DNA from: Andrena cerasifolii
Lineage: Eukaryota; Arthropoda; Insecta; Hymenoptera; Andrenidae
Reading direction: 5' to 3'
Length of the DNA: 64,000 nt
Assembly: GCF_050908995.1 (NCBI RefSeq)
Contig: NC_135119.1
Span: 3,782,001-3,846,000, forward strand
This document shows, piece by piece, positions 35,388 through 47,673 of the stretch. The notes below the pieces were generated by a model. The model did no database searches and was not told where the DNA came from. It was given only the letters and a program-made list of their open reading frames with translations. The position numbers were made by a program, and so were the translations under genes. How positions within the stretch are numbered: the stretch's first letter is position 1; the number at the start of each line of letters is the position of its first letter.

Positions 35388-35845
35388 GGGGAGAGTCGTG
35401 CAGTACCGACCAGCGTACAGTAGGGGAGACCGGGGCTAGTTGATACGCTTTTCAGTTTTCAATTATTTTCATTTTTGTTTCAATTAATTACTGGATAACA
35501 AATATGCTAAAATATACTTGGGTCTTTCCTCTTTAATATATTGTAAATGAAAAGTTGAGAAAAGACATACAAAATGAATGAAAAAATATTTGGACGAATG
35601 TAAAATGTATCAATTTACCCCACTGCGGGGCTAGTTGATACGATATTCTGTTTTAAATTTTTTTCATGTTTAATTTGAATCAATTCCTCAATAACAAATA
35701 TGCCAAAATATACTTTGGTCCTTCCTCTTCAATATATATTAAGCGAAAACTTGAGAAGATACGTATAAAATGAATGAAAAAATGTTATTTGGACGAAGGT
35801 CAAATGTATCCTTTTACCCCACTGCGAGGCTAGTTGATACGACTC
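35388..35845. mobile_element. Two adjacent left ends of TAGGGGAGA-type elements with a truncated tandem array
   Basis: TAGGGGAGAGTCGTGCAGTA begins near 35388 and TAGGGGAGACCGGGGCTAGT at 35421. The second is followed by about two units of the 196-bp repeat seen complete at 41662-42650 (GCGGGGCTAGTTGATACG). The right terminus is replaced by the truncated TTAA element at 35846. Confidence 0.6.
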
Positions 35846-36014
35846 CCAGTGCCGTCTGTAATGATTAATTATAAAACAAAAATATATTTCTATAATTTAA
35901 GACATCCTTAATACAATGCAAAAAGGCCCATTAAATTATATGTAGTAGTTTTCCTTTAATTAATTCCAAAACATCACCTATTTGTGGGGGCTCTAGACCG
36001 GAAGGTCCCCTTAA
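35846..36014 (-). mobile_element. Truncated TTAA-type element (family of 33672)
   Basis: The minus strand begins TTAAGGGGACCTTCCGGTCT (TTAA at about 36011-36014) and continues like 33672-33840 up to the CAGACGGCACTGG word at 35846, where similarity stops. Confidence 0.7.
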
Positions 36015-36709
36015 GCGTGTCCGGTAATTACAACAAAATTTTGTTTTACATTTTTACTAATATCTCTTTACTATTTCATTATTTAATTAAATCAAAAAGT
36101 CCTGAACTTACAGAAATGCTTAGTAATCAGTTCAATGCAAAAAAATCCCAGAATGTATGAAAACTTATGTTGAAATTCTTGAATAACTTTCATGCCATCA
36201 CTAAATGTCCGGCATATGGGTCCTATACCCTACACAATAGATGATCTTTCATATTAAATATCCCATAATACATGCATACAACACGCAAATACATATTGTT
36301 GAATTTGTCTTTAATTTCTGTGTGACTTACATATTAAGAATACTTAAACGAAGTTCGAAAATTAAATTATTATAATATCATGTATGCGTAACATGGTTTT
36401 ATTTGGGTAATACTATAGTGGAGGTCCGATATATTGGCCGCTCTGAACGGTTTCACGAACAGCGATCGAGGGGAAATCGACCTTCTCCAGTGAGCTTTAA
36501 GGCGGAACCATACATTCGGCATTCAGCCTTTACGCGTGCTTATAGCGTAGCGCGAAAGGGAATAAGGACGTTAAGGGGAGAAGAACGTATAAATCGAATG
36601 AAAAATAGAAACAAAAATTTGTCCATAAGCCGTCTCTAAAATGTTTCAAAAATATATTCTGAAAGTTATAGGTCAAAATTCAACTTCGCATCGATACTAT
36701 AGTCTAGTG

Positions 36710-36951
36710 CAGGAGTGTCGAACTTCCCCACTCCGAGAGCCGCACGATTCGGGCCCCGGGTCAGCCGGTTCCCCCACTTATTTTTCTCCAGGCGTTACAC
36801 GAGACCCGGCAGGGAGAGAGTGCGGCACCCGGAGGAGAAATTCATCAGAGTGAAGTAGGTGTGGAGGGGGCCGTTCCCCTACGGCTCTACGGAGCAGGCG
36901 AAGAGGGGAAGGAGCCACTGCGGCTCGGGAGCCGCTAGTTCGACACCCCTA
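36710..36951. mobile_element. hAT-type MITE with an 8-bp duplication
   Basis: Ends are CAGGAGTGTCGAACT and the inverse of TAGGGGTGTCGAACT. The flanks GTCTAGTG (36702-36709) and GTTTAGTG (36952-36959) are an 8-bp duplication with one change. The interior is GC-rich. Length 242 bp. Confidence 0.8.
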
Positions 36952-36961
36952 GTTTAGTGAG

Positions 36962-37555
36962 TCAGTCCGCCTCCGAGTTTCCGAGTATACCTAAATCGCA
37001 TTTTAAACGCGTTTTTCTCGAAACCACGTTTTTAAAATTGGCGTCGGGATAACTCAAAAACTACTTGGCCAATCAACTTCAAATTTTGTACACTTTTAGT
37101 TTTTTAATATTCCTCAGAATATGAACCACAAGGTTTAACAAAATTATCGATTTTAACCACTGTTTTTAAACAAACAATGCGCGAATTTTTGGCGAAATCA
37201 CACTTAATTGTTTGAAGTTCCGCCATTTTTGAAAGGTGTAATTTTATTACACCATTTACGGTTCATATTCTTACAATTGGCACATAAATTGAGAAAAAAG
37301 TTATTGTTCTGTTTTACATAACCACCAGAGACGCTACAACCGGCGCAGTTTTGAAAACTCGGAAAAAACCTATTTCATATACTGCTATATTTATTTTATA
37401 TTTATTACAATTTTACAGTTATAAAAATTTGCTTTACTTGTTATAATGTTAAATAATGTACCCTTAAAGTTCCGAAAGGATTAGCGCATTGGTATTTTTG
37501 CAAAAAATTCCTAAAAATTGATACAAAAATAAGCCGTTTATGCGGGCTTCCCCCC
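36962..37555. mobile_element. Probable TTAA-type element, right end only
   Basis: CGGGCTTCCCCCCTTGA at about 37543-37559 resembles the CCCCTTAA termini, and GCGTTTTTCTCGAAAC at 37009 is the inverse of the motif common to other TTAA elements here. No left terminus is identified. Confidence 0.45.
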
Positions 37556-37642
37556 TTGAAAAAAATAGCGTCGAGGCAGGCAGGCGGCTTGGTGGGAGTT
37601 ACCCCTCATTCGCTCTGACCGGCCAATATATCTGACCCGCAC

Positions 37643-38940
37643 CAGAATCTCATTTTCATGGATTATGTGGATTTTTACCACCACTATTGTTGAAAGGTTT
37701 AATTAAATTCATGCGATGTACAATTATTGGTTGGTTATTTAAGATATCTAATGATGGTGGGAATACATTTTAAATAATTGTTGGTGTATGCGTAAGTTAA
37801 TAAATCAACTCAAGTTGCCGTGACAAAATAACATGGAATGTTTAAAGGAACAATATACCTATACAGAGGAAGCATTATTAGTACAAGTTAGTTAAACATA
37901 CAGAGGAGCATAAGTTAATATAATCGAAAGAAAAATTGTTTAACACTAACCATTGTATATTAGAACACAATTAAATATTAAATGAAATTGGTTGAATTGT
38001 GAGAATTTATTTGAAATTAGGAGCACGTCCAAACGGCTACCTTACCAACAACTGATACCACTTGTTTCCGTGTCTGCAATTATTGACTAATGTTACTCGC
38101 AAAGCGTGAAAAGATGCTTCCTCAGCGTTTCGTGAAATGAAATTAACAATGAACAGGAAAAACAATCGGTGCTTCACTCTGAACACGGAAACGCGCGTTC
38201 CCGCGAGCATATGGGCGCGTTCCTGCATTTCAAAGCAATAAATCCTGTCCCCCTTGCATTCACACTTCGCTTACGAGGCAAGTTTCATTGGTTGTCGTAA
38301 CACTTAACGCAACAATAACGTTCCGAACTTGCACTCAACAACGTCGACGGTGGGTAAGTATATCTGCTCATCCATAAATTCTAGTATATCGTATGCCCAC
38401 TCGTTCGCGAACTCACGAACAGGGTGCAAACGAAATGCATAGTGCATATTGCTGGACAGCGTTTGCGTGCGTAAAGGGACGAACAATGGGCGTAATAAAG
38501 TAGAGAATAATAACGTAAAGCGGTACATATAGGTACAGTATCGTAATGAAATTATAACATATTCCACCCTTCATGCTTGTCCAGAATTTCTTGATCAAAG
38601 AATGAAGAGCAGAGGCTCTCATTCGTTTTTCGTGATTTTTGCAACGCCAAACTTTAAGCTTCTGACCTTACTGAGTTGCACGTAATTAGCATGGTTATTA
38701 AAATTGATTGCAATGAGGTTAATTAAGCGATAATTGGACGAAGTTGTACAAAATAAAATATGTATTGGGCTGGTTTCCTGTTTCATTCGGTGATATGATT
38801 ATATGTAAAGAGATATTTGTATTTACGAATTTCTGATCGGAATGTTCATTTTAATTTTGGGGGATGGGGGAGAGCAATAATACGATGCAGTTAACAAAAC
38901 GGTTCATTTGTTGGTTGTATCGTCACGTGCAGAATTGCCG
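37643..38940. other. Sequence without recognised features
   Basis: The longest minus frames (38304-38567, 38413-38622) show no recognisable motif and no splice context. Confidence 0.4.
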
Positions 38941-39200
38941 GAACACGTTCTGGACGAGAAGGGGGGTGTAGTTCTTGCCCCGTCGCATCCAACGTAACCT
39001 AAACCCTAAGGGCCGGCCGGTTACGCCGCAATGGAGTAACTGTGCGGGGCGGGTGGATTGGCTTTGAGGGGTCGAGGAGGAAAAGAAGAGGGTCGGTGCG
39101 TTTCATCTTGGGACCGTCAGTCACACTCGTCATCAGTATAGCTGACGGCCCCTGCTCTAGACACACACGGAGACACAAGAGGGCATAATTTGGAACTTGT
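38941..39200. promoter_or_regulatory. GC-richer island, possible promoter or regulatory region
   Basis: CpG-rich sequence (GGGCCGGCCGGTTACGCCGC) stands out from the AT-rich background. TCAGTCACA near 39118 resembles an arthropod initiator. No open frame with a plausible start follows, so this is a guess: a promoter, an enhancer, or simply an unmethylated island. Confidence 0.25.
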
Positions 39201-40349
39201 ATATATATGAAATGAAAAAAAAACTGTGTATTCGTCTTTTCACGTTACACGTGATTTTCATCCATTTATCCTTTATTCGTTATTCACTTTAAATGACAAA
39301 CAAACCGTGACGAAATGTTCAATTTCCTTCGATGCATGCCGACTTGCTTGCTCGTAGTCGCAGCGCGGGGGCTCGGGCAGAAGGCTCGCGCTCTGATTGG
39401 TCGGGTTTGTTTGTTAGTATCTCGTTACCGAAACTCAATTCGCATAATAATTTCGCTAAGGGAAAAGTTGTTTACAATCACCTCATAACTCATCCCCTTC
39501 AACGCACAGAAAGATTTTTGTTACACCCTGTATTCATATATGACGGCGCTTAAGCTTATCTCACCCCCACTGCTAGAATCGTCGTGAACAGGAAATTATC
39601 TTGTTTGTTGGATTGGTAAAGGAGAGCAAATTGCGGGGATTACACGTTTTCTGTACCTGAATCCTTCAGAGTTTTTCCTCTGCAGATTCCTCAAGCAGGT
39701 TGTCTATCAGAGACAAGTTCCTAATATATGTACAAGATCTCTATGACCTTACTATAAGGAGTTACCATACTATTTGGGACACACTAGGAATTTTTAATTT
39801 TTTAATGTAAAAATTAACGTTGCAAAGCATGCCTTACCTAAGAAACCCATTTCTTCAAAGAAGCAATTTCTAGGATATATTGATCCTTGACACCGAATAC
39901 AGGGTTGATTTGGACAAAATAATCGTTTATATTAGGTTCTGGTAAAATTATTTCCCTAGTGTAGCAATACCGATAAGTAATAATTAATCTAAGGGTAGTT
40001 TAAGTTGTGTCCAATTGAACCCTGCACCCCCTAGGCGGCTGTTGACCGGCTGCTACTCAAAAAGGAAACACTTAGGACCCCATACTTATGATATTTCTTC
40101 CCGAATGTCGTTAGCAAAATACAGAGATCAGGTTTGGCCAACCAATTTAGGAACGCCCTGTATATTAATATCATACCACACAAACGAAGCCGCGCTGGCA
40201 TTATGAGATTTGGTGAGCCATGCCAGGAATCTGAATCTTCTTCCTCGTTAGACTCGCCAGAAGTGAAACCACAGGCATACATTCAGCAACTGGATATCCT
40301 ACAATCAGACCTTTCCATTCGGCCATGTACATTAAAGCCAACCTGACTT
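39201..40349. other. Mixed sequence without recognised features
   Basis: Overlapping short frames at 40015-40346 on both strands are not recognised. No transposon termini were identified. Confidence 0.3.
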
Positions 40350-41030
40350 TCTCTCCTGCTGACCACCCCCCCCCCTCCGCCGCCAGCTTCCTCTCCCTCC
40401 CGGAGCGTCGAATAAACGCGTCCCTCGCGAGTAATGTCTTACTGGACTCGCCTACATGCGAACCGGCCCGAAGGTACCGTGGTTAGTACGAAGGGGGTGA
40501 TGGTAGGTGGGGGAAGGGTTATTCGGGGTGAGGATGGGAGGGACGAGGTCGATTTTATTCCGCCCTACGGCCCGAACTCGATTTGCGGTTGAGTGCCTGT
40601 ATGGGTGATGCTGAATTGGCGGGTCAAAGCCACCCGGTCAGTCTATCGATGCCCTCTCACTTCTACGCTATCATCGCTTTCCCCTCCACACCGGTTTTCC
40701 ACGCCATATCCAGGAGATGTCCATACGCTCGTTTCGGCTTACACACTTACTCTTTGACCTCCCTATTTTGACTGTGACGCACTTCGTGCTCCGAACTACC
40801 TGCCCAACAGCTGCTAACTCGACGCGATCGAGTTAGATGTGTCGTACCAGCGGGGATCAATGATTTGATAAAGCACTAAATATCCAGATTAACACTACCA
40901 GTGGCGTCGGCGTGTTTTCACGCCGAGCTATGTGCACCCCGTTCGGAACCAGTGAAAGTATTACCCCGAGTATTCTAGAATGTTTGTTCGGGTTCGGGGC
41001 TAGTTGGAGTGCGTTAATGCTGCAGCTGGG
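40350..41030. other. GC-richer island
   Basis: It includes a C-run (CCACCCCCCCCCCTCC) and the palindrome CTAACTCGACGCGATCGAGTTAG at 40815-40837. The composition differs from the flanks but no gene is recognised. Confidence 0.3.
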
Positions 41031-41661
41031 ATGAACGATCAGTGCGAAGCGTAGAAATATATTTTATAAGGGGTTTTATAATGGGTGTGTTTAGGCTGAA
41101 ACAGCGAGCAGAGCTACGCTTACTTGAGGACCAAGGATACAAACGCCGAGAACCAAATATTAATTTTCTTCGCTGTTATCGCCGTTCTTATCCTTGATGC
41201 ATTATCTTATTGACGCTGGATGTGCACAAATTAATAAGCGAAGTGTTTATTAGATCTTCTTTATGGGATCAGATAGATACAAATCATCAATGTACCATTT
41301 TGCGGAACTTGAAGATAATAATTCTTCTTCTTCAGAATCACTCATCTTCAAATGGTTCATCTTTGTGAAACCTTAAACGACTGAAACTGTACTATTATCG
41401 CAGCTCCACTAGAAATACACCAAAGAAAGATATTTTCGAGCAGCTTTTATCGCCGTCTGATCGACACTCTTATAACTTCTATTCTATCGCAGCTCCAACA
41501 TAAACGTACCCTAAAACCAAAAAGTTCTGAGCAGAAGCCATGGCTCGAAAAAGCCTGACCGATTTAAAGGGGCTTTATTCAAAACTGTCGCTGATACCTT
41601 GGTATTGTCATTGTGGCGATAAGTTGAGCCTTTTTTGTATAATATGTACCTACGTGAATTA

Positions 41662-42828
41662 GAGGGGACCGGGGCTGGTTGACACGTTTTTCAGTTTTCA
41701 ATTTTTTTCATTTTTGTTTTAATTAATTACTTGATAACAAATATGCTAAAATATACTTGGGGCTTTCCTCTTTAATATATTGTAAATGAAAAGTTGAGAA
41801 AATACATACAAAATGAATGAAAAAATATTTGGACGAAGGCAAAATGTATCAATTTACCCCACTGCGGGGCTAGTTGATACGTATTTCAGTTTTCAATTTT
41901 TTTCATTTTTGTTTTAATTAATTACTTGATAACAAATATGCTAAAATATACTTGGATCTTTCCTCTTTAATATATTGTAAATGAAAAGTTGAGAAAATAC
42001 ATACAAAATGAATGAAAAAATATTTTGACGAAGGTAAAATGTATCAATTTACCCCACTGCGGGTGTAGTTGATACGTTATTCTGTTTTCAATTTTTTTCA
42101 TTTATTATTTGAATTAATTACTTAATAACAAATATGCCAAAATATACTTGGGTCTTTCCTCTTGAATATATTGTAAATGAAAAGTTGAGAAAATACATAC
42201 AAAATGATTGAAAAAATATTTGGACGAAGGCAAAATGTATCAATTTACCCCACTGCGGGGCTAGTTGATACGTTCTTCAGTTTTGAATTTTTTTCATTTT
42301 TGTTTTAATTAATTACTTGATAACAAATATGCTAAAATATACTTGGGTCTTTCCTCTTTAATATATTGTAAATGAAAAGTTGAGAAAATACATACAAAAT
42401 GAATGAAAAAATGTTATTTGGACGAAGGTAAAATGTATCAATTTACCCCATTGCGAGGCTAGTTGATACGATATTCTGTTTTAAATTTTTTTCATGTTTT
42501 ATTTGAATTAATTACTTAATAACAAATATGCCAAAATATACTTGGGTCTTTCCTCTTTAATATATAGTAAGCGAAAACTTGAGAAGATACGTATAAAATG
42601 AATGGAAAAATGTTATTTGGACGATCAATTTGGATGTATCAAAACTATTTACTTCTTCTCTACATAAACGAAAACGGTTAAAAAACGATTGTTAACGTCA
42701 AGGTACACAGACGTACGCTGAATCGTAGTAAAGAATTGAACAACAAATTTCACATATCTCGCTCAAATGGAGCTACATATATACGATGTCGAGATAATTC
42801 GTCTGTATCAACTAGCCCCGCTCTCCCC
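41662..42828. mobile_element. TAGGGG-type element with an internal 196-bp tandem array
   Basis: The left end AGAGGGGACCGGGGCTGGTT and the right end, inverse of GGGGAGAGCGGGGCTAGTTG, are flanked by TA (41660-41661 and 42829-42830). The interior is about 4.9 units of a 196-bp repeat; junctions with GCGGGGCTAGTTGATACG fall near 41864, 42059, 42255 and 42453. Each junction repeats the terminal phrase. Confidence 0.8.
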
Positions 42829-42830
42829 TA

Positions 42831-44393
42831 CAATGTACAGACAAATATATAAAAAAAAATTTTAGTGAAACGATGTTATTTAACTTGATCAATAATGCAC
42901 TGAAAAGTACAAAATAATTATTCTCATGTACTACAATTTCGATGGTGATATGTGAGTTTAAATAAAATCGTGGGAAAGGATATTTCATAACAGTATATGA
43001 ATCAATTTAATACAGAATCAAGTTTCAAAATGAATTTGTTGTGAAAACGTTTTCAATAATGTATTCCAATTAATGAAACAAAATATTTTTATTTGCGCGA
43101 TACAGATTGTAACGTGACGATGTTTATTAAAAGTTTTCTTGGAAATTTTATTTTTAGGAAACATCCAGAAAGCAAAACTATTTTTAATGAAAAATGTTAG
43201 ATACTTCTATTTACAGGTATAATTTAGTATCCCATTCGGCCATAGAGTGTGAACGTACCCCAACTTGTTTAACAAAATTATTTTAAACTGCTTGCTGCAA
43301 ACTCTGGGTATCCTTTTTACAATAATTGATTTGAAAGCAGTAAAAAAAATATTAATTGAATTAATTCATTTATGGGCACCACACGATTTTATTTAAAGCT
43401 ACATATCCCCATCGGAATTGTAGTATAAGAAAATAACGATTTTTTTCCTTTTAATGCATTATTGATCGAGTTAAATAAAATAGTTTTACTTAATTTTTTT
43501 TTGCATTTTAGTTTTTAGTGTTTGTGAAAATTTTTTTGAAAGAAATATGCATATCTGAACATTCACAAATTGCAATTAATTTTTAACAAATTACAATTAT
43601 TGTTATCAAGTTTCAAGTCAATTGCATTTGTGGAAATGGGTTAAAATTGTAGGGGGTGAGTTATTAAAAATTTTGTATTGTCATCATAACTACGTATGGT
43701 TACAAAATTTCAAGTGGATTGGATTTGTGGAAGTGAGTTAAAATTGAGTTACAATATTTAAATCAAACAAACGGATAAAAAGCAATTAGGCATGGGAGAG
43801 AAGTTAAATAAAATCGATTAATTATTTGCATCTTTTCTTAGTTTGGAAGAAATGTATTTTTCAATGTTAAATCCTACAGTTTGTGAAGTTTAATTATTTT
43901 TCAGCATTTCTTCCTGTTCTTGAGATTACTACATTGCTTCATGCCAATGTTGTTATATCGGGAGAAAAGTGGGTCAAAGGGTATGTGGTTTCAAGGGGCA
44001 CGTAAGTAAGTCGGCTCAATTGAAATGTTTTCAGAGTGTGGCGTTTCAGGGGTTTGAAAATGGCCATCGTTTTTTCAAGTTGGACCGTGTTTTTAAGGAT
44101 CAGGATTATGGGACACGTGATTTTGAAGGCAATTATCATAGATCCTACTCTTGTGTCTCTTTAAAAGGGGACAAAGTGGTAGGAGATAAAGGCATGAAAG
44201 CACCGGCTGAATGAATTTTGTCGTTACGTATGGTAATAAAAATATTTCAATAATATGAAGACTAATGTCGAAGAAAAATGACCGTGAAGAAGAAAGTCGT
44301 TAATCGTGTCATTCGTCTCTTCAAAACAAATCATTTATTCCTGACACATTTTTTTATATTAATTCATGTAACTGAACCATTCAGGTGGTTTAG
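42831..44393. other. AT-rich sequence without recognised features
   Basis: A frame at 43969-44214 (plus) is unrecognised. Short words such as 'AAATTTCAAGT.GATTG.ATTTGTGGAA' repeat at 43610-43640 and 43700-43730, suggesting a decayed tandem duplication. Confidence 0.35.
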
Positions 44394-44397
44394 TTAA

Positions 44398-45073
44398 GGA
44401 GTCAGTCCACTGTGACGGTTTGAAAAATTAAGCTCTTTTTAAAGATTTTTTTCTCCGTAGATACAACATATAATGCAATAAATATTTTTGGTATTTATTA
44501 ATCTACTCTTATATTATACAAAAAAAAATTAAAGATTTTTTTTTAATTTGTATTAAAACTTTAAACGCGATTATCTCAAAACGACATTTTTTCAAATGGT
44601 GCAGGTGATTGCAAAAAAACTATTTATTTGACCAATCAGTCTGAAATTTTTATACGTTATTATATTTACTGGTAAAAAATTAACAAAATTGCGGAGTTTG
44701 AAATTTAAGTGTCGAAATACGGTGAATTTTTCAAGCATTTTGCCTAGTAAAAAGTATGAAATGTTTAATCAAAAAAGGTTTCCGTAGTCCCGGCCATAAC
44801 CACTGATGTGCTCAATAAAATGTACAAATTTCAGACTGATTGGTCAAATATTTTTTTTGCAATCACCTGCACCAGTTGAAAAAATGTCGTTTTGAGATAA
44901 TCGCGTTTAAAGTTGTAAAACAAATTAAAAAAAATTCTTTTAAATTTTTTTGTATAATATTAGAGTAGATTAATAAATACCAAAAAGATTTATTGCATAA
45001 TATGTTGTATCTACGGAGAAAAAAATCTTTAAAAAGAGCTTAATTTTTCAAACCGTCACAGTGGACTGAACCC
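44398..45073. mobile_element. TTAA-flanked MITE, GTCCACTGTGACGG family, copy 2
   Basis: TTAA at 44394-44397 and 45074-45077. Ends are GGAGTCAGTCCACTGTGACG and the inverse of GGGTTCAGTCCACTGTGACG. The arms are near-perfect inverses over about 250 bp or more, including AACCGTCACAGTGGACTGA and CAATCACCTGCACCA. Confidence 0.85.
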
Positions 45074-45235
45074 TTAAACGAAACTTCCTGCATATATTCG
45101 TTGAATTGTTTTGAATAGTAGCATATGACACGAATAGTTTCAGAAAAGTTTATTCTTATTTAATTGTAAATCGAGGAATGAAGTTTGTTTATCCATTACA
45201 TAAACTAAGTGACCATTTAAGTTAATACTACGAAC

Positions 45236-45237
<2 letters not shown>

Positions 45238-45282
<45 letters not shown>
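45238..45282. repeat. AT microsatellite
   Basis: Uninterrupted alternating AT of about 44 bases. Confidence 0.95.
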
Positions 45283-45283
<1 letters not shown>

Positions 45284-45874
45284 CCCTACACCTTTACCTA
45301 CATTACAAATATGGTACTATTACGAAACAAAGAATTAAATAAAATTATTGGTGTACCAATTGCCAATTAGCAATTACCAGATACATAATTACCACGTTAC
45401 GTACGTAATGCTACTACCTTGATAATTTGTATATGAAAAGTTGAAGGGTAGAAGGCTGTTTAATTTTTATTACAAATCTAAGTAGTTTTGTCTTACAATA
45501 TCTGGTCAAGCTCTGAGCGAATGTGCCCATCCTGCTGATAATCTAAATTAAATATGGCATGGTTATTGCATTTCGTAATCTTCACTATTTTAGAATCTTA
45601 TGAATGCACGTACTATATACTCATTTAAATAACATCCTTTGGACTGATAAGATTGACTACCTACGGTGAAATAATTTATTCGGAGCAAACGAGTTTCTTC
45701 CTTTGAAATACACGAAGCAATTCTACGATGATGAATGTGTGTCCTTCCATTAATACCTGCTCACTGTAAAGAAACACTTTCCACTAGAAGCATTCCAATT
45801 TGATTTAAAGATAAATGTGTAATGAAGTTAATGTATATTATGAGGAAATAAGTAATATGAAGGTCGACGTAGCT
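45283..45874. other. Sequence without recognised features
   Basis: No repeat termini, exons or RNA genes are visible. Confidence 0.4.
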
Positions 45875-46103
45875 CAGTGTTTTCCAACCTCTTTTGAGTC
45901 GCGATCCCCTTTTATGATATTCAAATAACTTGCGACGTCCACCTCCCCCCCCCCTCCCAGAAGGCAAGGTAAATTTAATAAGGTAAAAACAACACATTAA
46001 AAATAGGTATTTCAGATTATAATTCCAACTTATTAATATTTAAAAAAAAAAACCGTGGCGACCTTTAGAAAACACTTCGTGACCCACCGGTTGAGAACCA
46101 CTG
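45875..46103. mobile_element. hAT-type MITE with a perfect 8-bp duplication
   Basis: Ends are CAGTGTTTTCCAACC and the inverse of CAGTGGTTCTCAACCGG. ACGTAGCT lies on both sides (45867-45874 and 46104-46111). CAGTGGTTCTCAA ends are a familiar hAT terminus. Length 229 bp, no coding. Confidence 0.88.
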
Positions 46104-46111
46104 ACGTAGCT

Positions 46112-46677
46112 GATACGTAAATTGATAATTCTGAAAATATAATATAGAAAGATATATGTATACGAAAGGCCCAAAAGTCACCTTGAATTAAATCAATATT
46201 TCTTATTCAATAAACTTCTTCTCCGAAGAAAATGTATTACATTAAACTCGAATATTAAGTACAAAAATTTAATGACTGGGCGACCCATATTTATTTTTTC
46301 GCCACAGAAGAGTGTGCCCCATCCTTTGTATGTGTATACCACGAATTAATTACAAAACTTAATAAATTACTCTAAATTAAAAACTTGAAAAATGTAATAA
46401 TTTATTTACGAATATAAAATAAATGTATTTGTAGATGTTCGTAATTTGCTTGCTGCGAACTGAGTGGCGCGTTGGGTCACTTTTTCTGGAAGGGACTGGG
46501 AGAGGTTAATAAGATTGAGGTCGATAAAATGTGCCTAGCAAAATGTATTCCATAAAGAGTTTTCCTTGCGTAATTTGAAAGTTAATATTCTTTGAAGCTA
46601 TTGAAATATCTTCATCATTCAGTTGTATAACGAAAACAATAACTATATAATAAGACACTGTAATCTAAATTCACTTA
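46112..46677. other. AT-rich sequence without recognised features
   Basis: Nothing recognised apart from short AT-rich runs. Confidence 0.4.
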
Positions 46678-47670
46678 CAAGGGGAGGACACCATGTGGTA
46701 GACACCGAATTTGATGAGCCTTGGCACGATGGATCTGTGTCGAAAATAAGTAAATAGGTGTCCGAGCGATTCTGCCAATGGGCCTTAATAATAGAGATAT
46801 TTACATGCAGATTATTAAAAATTTCAGTGGCCGTAGGGTTTTAGTGGGTAAAAACCCCACACTACCCTGGCGCCCGCGGGAGATTCCCTTCTGGAGGCGT
46901 CGAGGTGCCTTTTGAAGATGTCTCCACGTTACAAAAAAATTTTACAAATTTTTTTTTGTAAATTATTTTTTTTATAATTTTTTTTTTAACTTGGGGGAAT
47001 CTTCAAAAGGCACCCTGGCGCCCGCGGGAGATTCCCTTCTGGAGGCGTCGAGGTGCTTTTTGAAGATGTCTCCACGTTACAAAAAAATTTTACAAATTTT
47101 TTTTTGTAAATTATTTTTTTTTATAATTTTTTTTTTAACTTGGGGAAATCTTCAAAAGGCACCCTGGCGCCCGCGGGAGATTCCCTTCTGGAGGTGTCGA
47201 GGTGCCTTTTGAAGATGTCTCCACGTTACAAAAAAATTTTACAAATTTTTTTTTGTAAATTATTTTTTTTTATAATTTTTTTTTTAACTTGGGGAAATCT
47301 TCAAAAGGCACCCTGGCGCCCGCGGGAGATTCCCTTCTGGAGGTGTCGAGGTGCCTTTTGAAGATGTCTCCACGTTACAAAAAAATTTTATACATTTTTT
47401 TTTGTAAATTATTTTTTTTTATAATTTTTTTTTTAACTTAGGGAAATCTTCAAAAGGCACCCCGACTCCTTCAGAGGGGAATCCCCCGGGGGCGCCAGGG
47501 TAGTGTGGGAGTTTTACCCATTAAAATTTTTAATAATTTCCATGTAAATATCTCTATTATTAAGGCCCATTGGCAGAAACGCTCGGACACCTATTTACTT
47601 ATTTTCGACATAGATCCATCGTGCCAAGGCTCATCAAAATCGGTGTCTACCACATGGTGTCCTCCCCTTG
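46678..47670. mobile_element. CAAGGGG-ended element with a 149-bp tandem array
   Basis: Ends CAAGGGGAGGACACCATGTG match inversely for over 100 bp, flanked by TTA on both sides (46675-46677 and 47671-47673). A 3-bp TWA duplication suggests the PIF/Harbinger group. The centre holds four 148-149-bp units starting at 46864, 47012, 47161 and 47310. Each contains an internal inverted pair (GGTGCCTTTTGAAGAT / ATCTTCAAAAGGCACC). Confidence 0.8.
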
Positions 47671-47673
47671 TTA

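Larger units (their letters stand above)
36418..37642. mobile_element. Diverged relative of MITE A/B, carrying two insertions
   Basis: Ends GTGGAGGTCCGATATATTGG and the inverse of GTGCGGGTCAGATATATTGG share the GATATATTGGCCGG core with 10133 and 11478. The subterminal GAGGGGTA...CTCCCACCA block is also shared. It contains the hAT element at 36710 and a TTAA-type segment ending at 37555. The left flank is TA; the right flank is CA. Confidence 0.65.

Noticed and set aside
40015..40346. Overlapping frames on both strands, including RFGEPCQESESSSSLDSPEV
   Set aside because: Protein-like in part, but with no known domain, no flanking splice signals and no consistent codon bias.
43969..44214. 81-codon frame GQRVCGFKGHVSKSAQ
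   Set aside because: Not recognised; a comparable frame is open on the opposite strand. Insufficient evidence for a gene.
46864..47505. Regular repeats considered as CRISPR-like
   Set aside because: Units are contiguous 149-bp tandem repeats without unique spacers, inside a transposon of a eukaryotic genome.
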